Source: Crotalaria pallida
Taxonomy: Eukaryota; Streptophyta; Magnoliopsida; Fabales; Fabaceae
Reading direction: 5' to 3'
DNA: 64,000 nt
Assembly: GCA_037953625.1 (NCBI GenBank)
Contig: CM075651.1
Span: 151,978,001-152,042,000 of the forward strand
The first letter of the stretch is position 1; each line of letters opens with the position of its first letter. This document shows positions 35,318 to 46,513 of the stretch, in pieces. The position numbers and the translations under genes are program-made. The notes under the pieces are model-generated. The model worked only from the letters and a program-made list of their open reading frames with translations. It was not told where the DNA came from and searched no databases.

Positions 35318-35374
35318 TTGAGTAAACATGGGTATTTGTAGAAAAAAATAAATAATGACATTGAAAATTGGATC

Positions 35375-35570
35375 TAATGTACCCAAGTGGATTGCCTTAG
35401 GAAACTGGCTAGGCGCTTAAGGACTTAAGGGTCAAAGGCTCGAGTCTCAGTGAGGCAACAATTCCTGAGAAGGATCCATATCGTTGAGTCAAAGACTCGC
35501 ACAGTTCGCTGATTCGAGATGAATTAGTTGGACCACAAAAAATGTGAAACCTATACACCACCTGATTTCA
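35375..35570 (+). repeat. SINE-like insertion upstream of DJ1D-B
   Basis: About 190 bp absent from the matching place in copy A (25470-25490). It has a head with GGCTAGGCGCTTAAGG and GGCTCGAGTCTC, in the places of pol III A and B boxes, and a terminal A-run (35560-35570). Probably a tRNA-derived SINE; no clear target duplication. Confidence 0.55.
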
Positions 35571-35939
35571 AAAAAAAAAGATCAAGGCACTCCCACAATC
35601 TAGTGATTATGGCTCTCTTCATTGTGCTTAGCTAGGAATTTTTTAGTTAGTAATGAGCTTTAAGATTCATTCAATAAGTTATTAGTCTCGTCCGGTGAAT
35701 ATAAATTGGAAATAGTTTATAAGATTTAAAAAATGAGCTTGTACCTTTTGAAAACTAGTTTTTAGAAATCTACTAAACTAACTTTCAATAATTCTTATAT
35801 CAATTATACTATAAAAAAATTCTAAAATAATTTACCTATGATGGTGACAATTTAAATTTTAATTAATTGTTTACTTAGTTAATTATTAATTATATAAATT
35901 AATAATTTTATTATAATTAATGAATAAACTATATAATTA

Positions 35940-36212
35940 CTCCCTCCGGTCCTATTTATAAGACCCTTTTGGGGTTTTTATTATGGTCCTATTTATAAGA
36001 CTCCTTTTCAATTTTCAATACTATTTAATTACTTCTTTCCACTGACACCCCTATAAAGTCAACACTTTTTAGAGTTCCAATAATAATTATAGGGGTAGTT
36101 TTGAAAAAGTATATCAAATTTTCACATTTCCAATGCCACTAACCAATTTATCCACTCTCCTTGGTGGGAGTGAAAAACCCCAAAATGGTCTTATAAATAG
36201 GACCCGAGGGAG
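35940..36212. mobile_element. Full MITE of the GGTCCTATTTATAAGAC family
   Basis: CTCCCTCCGGTCCTATTTAT and AAATAGGACCCGAGGGAG ends, TA flanks, 273 bp. By eye it differs from 34713-34985 at only about a dozen positions. Confidence 0.88.
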
Positions 36213-36437
36213 TAATAAATAAAAATTAATTAATTATAATTTAATAAATTTTATACTTTTTTAATTAATTAATTAACTATTTATTTAATAAATAAATAAT
36301 AAACTAAAATAATATAATGTTGTATATTCTTTTCAGTGATTTAATAACTTTCAGTTACTTCAAAAGCTAGTTTGGCAAAACAACACTATTTCAAATAATC
36401 AGCTATATGATTGCAGCTCTTAGCCAGCGTCACAACT

Positions 36438-37280
36438 GTAGGGTTTGTTCGACAAAACTAGCTTAGAGTTGTGAGCTTGTAACTTATAGGCTTGTAGCTT
36501 GGAGTTGTGAAGCTAACTGATAGCTGTGAGTTTGTATCTACGAGCTTATAGTTGTTTAGCTGACTGTTTGAAATAATGTTGTTCGGCAAAATTAGCTTTT
36601 GAAGTAGCTAAAAGTCGTTGAATGACCAAAAAGGACATGCAACATTATATTATTTATATTTTAGTATTTTAATTTATTAATTTTGTTATTTATTTATTAA
36701 ATAAATAGTTAATTAGTTAATTAAGTATAAAATTATTAAATTATAATTGATTAAAATAATTTTTTATTTATTAATTATGTTGTTAATAATTCATTAAATA
36801 CACAATTAATTAAAAATTAAATTGTCACCGTGATAAGTATATAATTTTGAAAATTTTTTGAGGGTATAATTGGTATATGATTGTTGAAAGCTAATTTAAT
36901 CTCTTAAAAGCTACTCCCTCCGTCCCAAAAAGTTAGTAAATTTTTGAAAATTCAATAAAAATAAGAGAACAACCTATTAATGCATTGTCCCCCAAATCAA
37001 TCAATTATCAAAGCAAGTATTTAATGCAAGTTTTTTTAATTAATTAATCATAGAATATACACTAAAATTTCAATTTTGTTTATTCACTATTTTAACTTTA
37101 ATTTGGGATAGAAATTTTCTATGTTTTTTAATAACTTTATGGGACGGATGAAATACTTTTCAAAAGCAACCAGCTCCTTTTTTAATTTGTGTTCACCGAA
37201 GGAGGTTAATAGCTTATTGACTGAATCTAAAAGTTTTTAACTAGTTAAAAAGCTCCTAATTGTGCATGTCGAACAGAGCC
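36438..37280. mobile_element. Large inverted-repeat element with a nested MITE
   Basis: Left end GGGTTTGTTCGACAAAACTA and right end GTGCATGTCGAACAGAGCC are imperfect complements. The MITE at 36914-37153 lies inside. Same family as 18107-18721. Confidence 0.6.
36914..37153. mobile_element. Stowaway-like MITE (GTCCCAAAAAGTTAGTAA)
   Basis: CTCCCTCCGTCCCAAAAAGT and CTTTATGGGACGGATGAAA ends with TA flanks, 240 bp. Related to 54615-54854, and to the mirrored copy starting at 37892. Confidence 0.8.
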
Positions 37281-38080
37281 ATAAGCTATAATCTCACAGT
37301 TATAAGTTAATTTTGATGAACAAACCCGATATAATCCATTCGGCTCGAATTATAAGCAAAAATAATTAATTTCAGAGTTATTAAGGAGGTTAGTTAATTG
37401 TATTTAATTTTTTCAAATATATAAAAAATAGAGGTATTTTAGGAAAATATTATTGAGAATGAAATAAAAATTAAACAAGCTAATAGTTTTCTAGGGATGT
37501 TTTGGAAAGTGACATTGAGAATGAAGCAAAATTGTTATTTTGTTTAATTTTTGTTTCATTCCCAACAATACTTCCATAAAATACCTTTAATTTTTTTTAT
37601 TTATAAATTTGACAAAATTAAATACAATTAACTAACCTTTTTAATATGCGTGAAATTAGTTATTTTTTCTTATAATTCGAGTTGGATGAAGTATATCGCG
37701 TTTGTTCATCAAAGCTAACTTATAACTGTGAGATTGTATCTTATGACTCTTTTCGACATGTCCAACTAGGAGCTTTTTAACTAGTTAAAAACTTTTAGAT
37801 TCTGTCAATAAGCCACTAACCTCATTCGGTGAACACAAATTAGAAAGATCTTATAGCTTTTAAAAAAGGAGCTGGTAGCTTCTGAAAAGTACTCCCTCCG
37901 TCCCATAAAGTTAGTAAAAAACATAGAAAATTTTTTATTCCAAATTAAAGTTAAAATAGTGAATAAAAAAAATTGAAATTGTAGTGTATATTCTATGATT
38001 GGTTAATTAAGGAAACATGCATTAAATACTTGCTTTGATAATTGGTTGATTTGGGGACAATGCATTAATAGCATGTTCCC
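36940..38080. repeat. Long inverted repeat (about 1.1 kb)
   Basis: Reading inward from 36940 and from 38080 gives the same series of elements: the GTCCCA-type MITE, then the AGCTCCTTTTT and GTTCACCGAA stretch, then TAGTTAAAAAGCT, then a CGAATTATAAGCAAAAATAA arm. The centre is near 37500-37520. Arms are about 550 bp each with moderate divergence. Confidence 0.75.
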
Positions 38081-38106
38081 TGTTTTTTTTTTTTACAATC
38101 TTGTTA

Positions 38107-38259
38107 TTTAAACATCTGTATTTGACATCTATACGGGCCACCTGCCTTTTTAGGTAAAAACTGGTGGGTCTTGTAATTTCTCTTTCTTACAGGACCCACC
38201 AGTTTTTACCTAAAAAGACAGGTGTCAACCCCAGATGTCAAATACGGATGTTAGATAAA
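38107..38259. mobile_element. Near-perfect hairpin MITE
   Basis: AACATCTGTATTTGACATCT pairs with AGATGTCAAATACGGATGTT. The inner TTTTTAGGTAAAAACTGGTG pairs with CACCAGTTTTTACCTAAAAA, leaving a loop of about 20 bases. It interrupts the end of the inverted repeat, 115 bp before the tRNA gene. Confidence 0.85.
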
Positions 38260-38296
38260 CATTTTCCTTTTTGTTATAATTCGAGTGGGATGGAGT

Positions 38297-38328
38297 GTGA
38301 ATATATATATATATATATATATATATAG
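38297..38328. repeat. (AT)n microsatellite
   Basis: About 15 AT units just upstream of the tRNA-Ser gene. Confidence 0.9.
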
Positions 38329-38374
38329 CCTATATTCATTCTTATTTATATGTTTAGAGTTTTGGTCGCAACAA

Positions 38375-38456
38375 GTGGACGTGCCGGAGTGGTTATCGGG
38401 CATGACTAGAAATCATGTGGGCTCTGCCCGCGCAGGTTCGAATCCTGCCGTTCACG
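38375..38456 (+). tRNA. tRNA-Ser (anticodon AGA)
   Basis: 82 nt. Acceptor stem GTGGACG pairs with CGTTCAC (one G-T), with discriminator G. Anticodon arm CATGA-CTAGAAA-TCATG gives AGA at 38408-38410. The long variable arm (GTGGGCTCTGCCCGC) is typical of class II tRNA-Ser. Internal A box TGGTTATCGGG and B box GGTTCGAATCC are present. No intron and no encoded CCA. A pol III terminator T-run follows at 38458-38464, and CAA motifs lie just upstream, as usual for plant nuclear tRNA genes. Confidence 0.96.
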
Positions 38457-38849
38457 CTTTTTTTCGTTAAGCTTATTGGATTTGTAATTTGTTGGAAGCT
38501 AACTGCCTAACTTACCGTATGAATAAGAGTTTTTCTTTTTGAATTCCGTCACCGAGGTCTCACTTCAATTTTTAATGGATTATTATAATTTTAAGTATTT
38601 TTCAACTTTCGACTTTTAATAATCAAAATAATTATTCCAATTTTTACAAGTCAAAAACAAAATTATAGATATTTTCGACTTATATATGTTGGAAATATAT
38701 TTTTATTTAATTTCCGACTACTATGAGTGGGAAACTGAAAAAATCGAATTTAACAATTTGACTCCAGCCTATTTACATATGACATTGCCACAAACCAGTT
38801 TGCTACCTTTCAAGAATGGGCCTTGAGTTGAAATAATATAAAAAAAATG

Positions 38850-39377
38850 GTTTAATTAACGTTTTAGTTCCTGAATTTATGTGCTCTTTTGAAATTGACC
38901 CTTAAACATTTTTTCCGATATTTTGGATCCCTGAACTTCGTTTAATGTTTGAAAATGGTCCTTTCATCGCTTAAGTGATGATATAGCTCACGACATGTCA
39001 CGTCACTTTCACAATATCGACGAGTAACGTATTATGTAGAGCCACATAACACTACATGATTTTTTTATTATAAAATATTTTCTTTTAAAATTTATCAAAA
39101 GATTTTATTTTCTTTAAAAAAAATACATTTTTTAAAATTATTTTTAATAATTGAATTTATTTTAATTTAAAAAAAAATCACGTAACATCATCTGGCACGT
39201 TACATATCGATGTGACTAAGGTGACATGATATATCCTCGATCATATTACTACTTAAGTGATGAAAGGACCATTTCCAAAATTTAAACAAAGTTTAGGAAC
39301 TCAAAGCATCGAAATAAAATTAAGAACCAATTTCAAAAGAATACATAAGTTCAGGGACTAAAAACTTAAAGAAACCT
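38850..39377. mobile_element. Inverted-repeat element (528 bp)
   Basis: The left arm (TTAGTTCCTGAATTTATGTG) is complemented by CATAAGTTCAGGGACTAAAA at the right. The inner TTTCATCGCTTAAGTGATGA pairs with ACTTAAGTGATGAAAGGACC. No coding; non-autonomous DNA transposon. Confidence 0.8.
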
Positions 39378-39799
39378 AAAAATATTATTGATGTAAACAA
39401 ATGAAGGGAAAATCAACTTAATATCAAGTCATCCTCCTAGAGACAAATGATCCAAAACCAGTACCTAATATGTCTAGAAACAGGATTGCAAATGAAGAGT
39501 AATGGAATACTAGTAATAAGTTGGTTTCCAATTATGTTAAGTCGATTTTTTTTCCTCGACTTAAGCATGTCGAAATAATTATTGCGACGATTTAAAGTCG
39601 AAAATTAAAAAATATTCAAGGTCATAATAGTCTATTAAAAAATAAAAGGGGGTCAAAAAGTCACTAGTGAGATTCAAAAAGAAAAACTTTATTGAATAAA
39701 TAGGGGATGTTCATAAATGGTCTCTCTCTTCTTCTTCTTCTTTTTTAAAAAGTCCATTTTAACCCTCTCATCGTTAATATCTATAAAAAAATATATATA

Positions 39800-40063
39800 C
39801 TTCATCTGTTCTTATATATGACCATTTTGATAGATATTCCTAAAAAAATAGTTAATTTAGTTAATGGTATTAAAAATGTGAACATTTAATATGCATTTTC
39901 AAAATTACCGTATTAATATTATTGAAAATCTAAAAAGTATTAAATAAATAGGGGTGTTTAGGGAAAAAAGTAATTAATTTTCATTTAAAAATTTGTATAA
40001 GGTTTTATAGATAGAGACAAAATAAAAATGTTGAAAGTGTCTTATATTTAGAGACGGAGATAA
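39800..40063. mobile_element. MITE of the 26610-26882 family
   Basis: Ends CTTCATCTGTTCTTATATAT and CTTATATTTAGAGACGGAG, and an interior (AAAATTACC...ATTAATATTATTGAAAAT) as in the nested copies. More decayed than those. Confidence 0.7.
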
Positions 40064-40114
40064 TACTTTTTTATAATAAAATGAAAGATTGCATGTGATT
40101 ATGATAAATAGACT

Positions 40115-40228
40115 TTCAAAATCAACTTACAAACAAGATAACACCATGAGGAAATGACATGTGTAACTTATTAACCAATACACATGTCACTTCTTTCGTG
40201 ATATAGCCTTGTTTATAAGTTAGATTTT
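40115..40228. mobile_element. Small hairpin MITE upstream of MGST3
   Basis: TCAACTTACAAACAAG pairs with CTTGTTTATAAGTTAGA. The centre holds TGACATGTGTAA and ACACATGTCA. Related to 4856-4999 in ARF8. About 440 bp before the MGST3 start. Confidence 0.65.
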
Positions 40229-40569
40229 GTATGTTTATTATTTTTTTTTTGTTTTTTAGAAATTTTTTTTATTTGCTAAATTCCTATAATTAAAAAAGAC
40301 AGCACAAATTTTTATTTATTTTTTTCTTTAAAATATCATAAATTACCATTTTTCAATACTACCTTTTAACAACACACAGCTACAGCTTCTTAACATTTTC
40401 CTTTTTTCTTTTTCGTTTTTCCTATATCGGCAAAGTCAGCCGCCACATCAGGCCAAGTAAATGTTCGCCTTGGAGGAGAAGCTTGGAGAAACCATAACAT
40501 AGTATTTCACTATTTTTACAATCCTTAAATTATTCGAAAGTCAAACAACAATATTAGCACCAAAAGTCT

Positions 40570-40577
40570 ATATAATC
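40570..40577 (+). promoter_or_regulatory. Candidate MGST3 TATA box
   Basis: TATATAAT occurs about 95 bases before the ATG, followed by CT-rich DNA and a short leader. Typical plant spacing. Confidence 0.5.
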
Positions 40578-40667
40578 TCTCTTCTCTTCTCTTGGTAGAC
40601 TCAGACCACGCACCGAACACATCTCATTTGCGTTGCTCAAAAACCAAACGAGCCCCATCGATCAAAA

Positions 40668-42207
40668 ATGGCCTCACTCGTTGAATTGCTTCCAAAAGAG
40701 TATGGCTTTGTCGTCATAATTCTTGTTCTCTACTGTTTCCTCAATTTCTACATGGCCATTAAAGTGGGCAAGGCTCGCAAGAAGTAAAACTTCTTTTTTG
40801 TTTTTATTTTTTGTTCCGTGTTTCATTTGTAACTTGGAATTGGTGTTTGTGCTCATAACGTGTTTGTTGAAATTCCCCACAGGTACAACGTGCCTTATCC
40901 CACCCTTTATGCTATTGAGTCCGAAAATAAACAGGCCAAGCTCTTCAACTGCGTTCAGGTCTTGTTCTTATCTAAAGATCAATCATTTATGATTTTGGGT
41001 TATCTCTTGCTTTTTATGTTATGGTTTCGTGGATTAGTTAATTGAAGGTTTAAATATGTATATTTATACTTTAATTGAATTATGTTTTTCCTGCTTCCCT
41101 GGTGGCACAGAGTGTGGGCAGCAGATTTGTCCTGGTTATGTCTTATGTGTAGGAAAGCATAGCATAGTAGATAGAAACGAGAGAATTCACATTTCGAAAA
41201 AATGTCCAAAAATCCTGAGATATATGAGCACAACTTTGTTAAGCGATCCCAGTTTCCTCGATGAGCCATGAGGGTACTGTTCTCTTTCGAATTTGAGATC
41301 GTCTTAATGGACACAGCTCATTTCTTCAGTGCCTTTTGGTGTGGATTGCATGGAGAATGGATTCTCCGATGTGTTTTTTTCTTGTCAAGCGGTCAAGAAA
41401 AAACAATTGAGATTATGTTTAAAGTAGTACTAATGAAGATATACACATAAAGGAAGAAAACTAGAAATAATAATCAATTCACTATTCAATACTGCCGAAG
41501 GTATAGATCAAATAGAGATGGGGCTGGCTGGTTTAGCTATACCAAAGGTCCCAAGTTTGAGCCTTTGGGATCCCACTTGTGCTAAAAAAAACTCATTTGG
41601 GACGGTTTTGTCGCTCCTGTGGCCCTGCCTAATTCAAATATATAATAGTCAATTCCAATGTGGTGTATGAATACTACTAGTAGATGGTTATAGGCTTTTT
41701 TTTTAACTAATCACTAACAAACCGAAATTACTAAACTCGTATTTTGCATTTTGGCTGATGCAGAGAGGGCACCAAAACTCTCTTGAAACCATGCCCATCT
41801 TCTTCATGCTGATGATTTTGGGAGGTTTGAAGCATCCCTCGATTAGTGCTGCCCTTGGATTGCTTCACACTGTTGCTCGGTATTTTTACTTCACTGGCTA
41901 TGCCACTGGCGAACCCAAAAACCGTATCAAGCTCGGGTTTGTTCTCCATGCTTTGCTTTATTTTCTGTTTTAAGGAAAAAAGAGAATGCAACATGTTTGA
42001 AACAAAAATGATTTTTATTTTCATAAGAAATAACTCACTAAAGGTTAAGTGATTGAAATCTACAATTTTCCATAATTTTTTATTTTTACTAATGGGTAAA
42101 TTAATCAATATGCTCACAGGGGATTTCATATGCTTGCGCTACTGGGTCTTATGGTGTGCACACTTTCATTTGGGTGGACTCTTGTCAATCAACCTGCTAG
42201 GCTCTGA
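40668..42207 (+). CDS. MGST3: Microsomal glutathione S-transferase 3 (MAPEG family)
   Basis: Small integral membrane enzyme of the ER that conjugates or reduces lipid hydroperoxides with glutathione. Four exons: 40668-40783, 40883-40958, 41764-41936, 42120-42207, all GT-AG, 150 aa, close to the usual 145-150. A first membrane helix spans residues 12-31. MAPEG signatures follow: YNVPYPTLYAIESENK, then FNCVQRGHQNSLETMP (the RGHQN glutathione-binding motif), then LGGLKHPS-SAALG. Two more hydrophobic helices lie in exons 3-4. Intron 2 (40959-41763) contains a SINE-like insert. Convergent with the CASP-like gene, 0.7 kb downstream. The C-terminus (TLVNQPARL) is slightly extended relative to what I recall for Arabidopsis. 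Confidence 0.95.
41512..41630 (+). repeat. SINE-like insert in MGST3 intron 2
   Basis: TGGCTGGTTTAGCTATACC and AAGTTTGAGCC sit like pol III A and B boxes, followed by TGGGATCCCACTTGTGC and an A-run. No target duplication or sister copy was identified. Confidence 0.35.
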
Positions 42208-42921
42208 TGCGTTTCTTTAAGAGTTATAGCTTGTTGCTTTGACTTCATATATTGTCATACCCTTGTGACAATATAAGATCTGGGTGAATTGCTAAATAGC
42301 ATAAGCGAAAGGACTAGGGAAGAATAACGTAGTTTCAACTGTGTTTTGTGTTTGATTTTCTCATTACTCTCTGTAGTACAATAAGGTCAAGTTTGGAGTT
42401 TTGGAGTGTTATTTTGTTTTCATGTTGTGCCCCAACGGGGAAACCAAAGTACCAAATACACTGTACTACTATTGCAGACTGTATTATGTAGCAATCATCG
42501 ATGTATTTTGTGATCTTCTGACACTTGTTGAAATGTGACAAAATGCAAAAAAATAAAAATAAAATAAAATAAAATAAAAAAGTAATCCTGCTTGGACACC
42601 GGTTTGAAACATGCTATTTCTTCTCATAGTGCAGGTTATTTTTTGGTTTTTTTTTTTTGGGGTGGGGGGCTGAAATTTAGCTTCCATGCTGTTGATTTTT
42701 ATTTAATTGCAAACCAATTTCATGCTTCCCAGATTTCAGAGAAACAATAAAAGAAAGTTGAAGCATATCATGATACCGGGTGTCCGGGTCATATATGATG
42801 AACATGTCTTGAGTAAGTCCTTACTAGTGACTATATCAACTGCATACACATTAGAAGCATACATACAATGTAAATATTTCAAGCACAAAGTTCTGGGTCA
42901 GCCATAGAAAGCATCAATGTC
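42208..42921. other. Convergent 3' region between MGST3 and the CASP-like gene
   Basis: Presumed 3' UTRs of both genes. A (AAAAT)n-like run at 42545-42580 may lie near the MGST3 polyadenylation region. No other gene seen. Confidence 0.5.
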
Positions 42922-44293
42922 TTAGGCTTTAGTGGGGTTGCTCAGTGGAGCATCATACTTGCTGAATAGCTTGTAAGAGGAAATGAGTGAAAGCACCACA
43001 TAACAAACAACTGCAACAAATGTGATAGCTATCGATGCTGTGACCTTATGACAAAATTGACCAAAAGACCCACAGGCTGAGCTCCAGGTTGTTGAAGGGT
43101 CTCCCTTCTCAGCCAGGTACAGCACCTCTGCTGATACAGCTCCAGCAGCCAGGATTAGGTAGGTTAGCACCTAGGTACACAATAAAAAATGATACTTCAA
43201 TCCTTCGAAGTTTACTTTACAGGGTATTAGTATTTTATTAACTTATCTGTATGGTCAAAAACTCAAACTGATCTTAACTCTCCTTCAATTTACCATGAAA
43301 AACCAAAATATATGGAAAAATATTTAAATTTCTTTTGTAGAACAAGGTCTCATGTACTTCATATATGAATATGATATATGATAGTAGTATTCATTACATA
43401 TAGAGTCCTCATTATCAATGTTATTATGCTTCTACAATCTACCTATTTCAAGAAGATAAATTACTCTGCACAAAATTGTGTATAAAAAAGCTTATATGAG
43501 CTTAACAGAGTATGATTTCAATGATTGAGTCTATTTGTTCAGAAACTCAATTACAGTTTTTAGTTGAGGGCCTATTTCGAATTTCCCTTTGAAATTGCAT
43601 TGCCCTACAAAGTAGTAATTAAAGCTTTTCCTTATGGAAACTAATCTAAATGGCTACTGTCATTAGCATCTGCAATAGACAAAAGTGAGCTGACCTGGTC
43701 AAGCAGAAAGAAAGTCCAAGCTTTAGGCATGGTGGAAGGGCGAGGCAAAGCAACAATGACTGCTGAAAGTAATGAGTAACCTGCACAAATGCCATTGGCA
43801 TGCACCAAATACCTGCAAAAGAGTAAGACTCTTTGGTTCATTATTTCTATATACTCAGATTCAGATCATTAATTAGCACCAAACATCTAAGTTTCCAAGA
43901 TTTGCCAATAGTGCATGAACCAAAATTTTTTCTTCACTAACTATAATCTCAGCCCAAAACCAGCTGTTAGACACTACTTAGACATGTAACATGTTTGTGT
44001 TTATATCTAACTTTTGTTTTTTGAGGCGAAAACAAAAGCAAATAAATAATGGATGTGCATGCATTTGATTGATACCTGAAAGCACCGAGGTCATTGTAGG
44101 CAACAGAGCCATACTCATTTTCCTCAGAGTTCTTAAGCATAATTACAAGGGCTGTTACACAGAGACCAATAGGTAGCAAACGCATGAAGGTCTCCACAGT
44201 GCGTAGTATGCTGGTGTTGCCTTCCAATTCATCATCAGCTCCTGTCATCTGCAATGAAGATCTTGTTTCTACAACTCCACTTCCTTTCTCCAT
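42922..44293 (-). CDS. CASP-like protein (CASPL2 group)
   Basis: Four-helix plasma membrane protein of the Casparian-strip membrane domain protein family (MARVEL-related); family members form membrane scaffolds. Three exons: 44076-44293, 43695-43812, 42922-43170, GT-AG, 194 aa. Helices at about residues 38-55, 78-95, 105-130 and 158-180. The family's conserved Arg in helix 1 (R38, TVETFMRLLP) and Asp in helix 3 (D111, FFLLDQVLTYL) are present. The stretches YLVHANGICAGYSLLSA and VLTYLILAAGAVSAEV are hallmarks of the CASPL2A/2B group. Both termini are cytosolic by family precedent. It is a CASP-like protein and not a true CASP, so a role in the Casparian strip should not be assumed. Confidence 0.93.
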
Positions 44294-44384
44294 ATTAGTT
44301 TTTGATCTTCTGTTTAGCTATGGCAGGCTGGCAGCTCTGTGTTTATGGTTGTGCTTTAGTTACATTATGCATCAACGTGATGGT

Positions 44385-44393
44385 ATGATATAA
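44385..44393 (-). promoter_or_regulatory. Candidate TATA box of the CASP-like gene
   Basis: The minus strand reads TTTATATCA about 95 bases upstream of the ATG. No other support. Confidence 0.45.
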
Positions 44394-45704
44394 AGACCAA
44401 GGCCCACAATTCAGTTAGCATTGAATGCCTTATTTATTATGGCATTAGAAGGGGAAGCTACGCATTCCCAAGGCAAACTTGTCAACATGATAAATTGATA
44501 AGGCAAGGTCCCATCCCTCTCATTGGTGTCTATTCTATCAATAATCTCTTTCTACCTCTAATCCTCCATGCCATGATTTTCACCGAAAAAGAAAGGGCAA
44601 TGCCTAGATGAATGTGATGTGATAAAGTGATGGTTGCGAGTAAAGAAGGGGAGAGGTTTAGAAGGGAACATCACACCATATTATAGATCTTTATGGATAA
44701 AGATCCTATGTAGTGTAATGCTGTTGTGAGATTGGATTATCTGACTTTAATTTTTATAATTTTAATAATTTTGTATTATATTTTGAAATAATTTTTTCTC
44801 CATTCATTAATTAATTAAATAAATCAAATTATTTCTAAATACAACATGAAGATATTAAACTTGAAGAAAAGAAGTTATAGAATCCGCAGAAATCTTAGTT
44901 ATACAAAGGCTTGGACAATTGTTGCATTAGGGTGTTATAGTTGGAAAGAAAAAAGTGCTCACTTCCTTTCGAGATATAAAGTAATATAAATGAACGATGA
45001 ATGATGGATTGATGGTATAAAAAATTTTACATCGTTAGTGCATACCCATTAATCTCTTTTATTAATTTTGTTAGGTATATATTCAAATTGATAACGGTTA
45101 ATATATATATTTTTAATTTATTCTTATAATTAATATTAAGACTTTAAAAAATGTTTCGTAAATAAGGATATTTGAAGAAAAAAAAACATAATTAATGTTA
45201 TTGAAAATTTAAATAAAGGTTTATAAAATTGATCAAGTCATAAGTCACTCCATATTGGAGTACCAATAAATTTTTTTTAACTCCACTGCTATAAATTGTG
45301 ATTGTTGAAGAAAATCAAATTTGAATTGGGTGTGCACTATATTACACTCCTATATTACTCACCCCGTTTCCTCCCTTTTTCTCAAAATATAAGCACCACT
45401 TAGTGCTTTGATCTTGTCTCTTTTTATAAGCCTATATTTTAATTTTCAATGATATTAATTATTTCCTTTTTCATGAATGCTCATATTTAGTTAACATTTT
45501 TTTAAAGTCACAATGATAATTATATGAGTAATTTTGCAAAAGTATTTCAAATATTATCAATTTCAATTCTATTAACAATATTAATTGACTTCCTTAGTAT
45601 CCGTGAAAGACTAGTCCAAGGGATTATATTTAGAGAATGAGGGAATATAAATCTTTTAAGATTATCGTGGCACATAAATTAAAAATATACAATTCATATG
45701 TTTG

Positions 45705-45835
45705 CACTTGGTAAGGCGAACCACGGTTTTATCCCCCGCAACAACGTTGGGAGAGGAATAAAACCTTAACCCCGGGACCCCCTCGAATTGGATTAGTCGG
45801 CCCATTGGGCCGGATACCAGGGTGCAAACCAAAAA
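45705..45835 (+). mobile_element. 5'-truncated SINE with 9-bp TSD
   Basis: Flanked by ATATGTTTG (45696-45704 and 45836-45844). Sequence from AACCACGGTTTTATCCCCCG to GATACCAGGGTGCAAACC matches the full copy at 50065-50230, but most of the tRNA-like head is missing. Confidence 0.85.
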
Positions 45836-46455
45836 ATATGTTTGTTTGTGTTAAATTTATACATTTGTTTTTGTTTTCTTATTTACTTTTTCTTTATAAT
45901 TTATTTTTCACTCATTATCTCTCTAAAATAACTAGAGATGGACTTGTAAAAATATTAATAATATTAAGTTTAATTCAACTTATCTATCGTTTTAATATTT
46001 TTTAACTTGTTTCAAATTATTTGTTGTTTTAGAAATTTGAGGGTGCATTAGCTAATTTTTTCCAATTTTAAGTTTTTGACTTTGCTTTTAAACATTTTGA
46101 AATATGAGAAATGTGTGATAATTAATGTAGTATGAGAATAATATAGTAAAATTGGATTATTCTTCCATTGAAAATTAAAGTATTAAATAATTTTCTTAAT
46201 TCATGTAAAACTTTTAAAACGACAAATAAATTGGAACCGAAAAAGTACTAAAAATAACTTCCCTTAAAAAACTTAAATTCAGAACAGTGAGGATACGATT
46301 TCAATTTATTTTTCTTTAGCATTTTCTATATTAGACATAAGTACTTGTACTAACTGCTACATTGCCCATCCCCATTTATTGTTGGTAATAATTTTTTGGA
46401 AACTCTGCGCTGTTGTTGATTGTACTCGCTCTGTTCTTATTTGTCCGTATTATTT

Positions 46456-46456
<1 letters not shown>

Positions 46457-46511
<55 letters not shown>
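46457..46511. repeat. (AT)n microsatellite
   Basis: About 27 uninterrupted AT units, the longest in the window. Likely polymorphic. Confidence 0.95.

Positions 46512-46513
<2 letters not shown>

Larger units (their letters stand above)
25995..36300. repeat. Tandem duplication, copy B (DJ-1D block)
   Basis: Direct repeat of 20560-25990, expanded to about 10.3 kb by insertions: MITEs, a hAT MITE, a 2.1-kb unit (about 27670-29783), a 1.5-kb unit (about 32950-34435) and others. The right limit is uncertain because it lies inside an inverted-repeat element. Confidence 0.8.
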
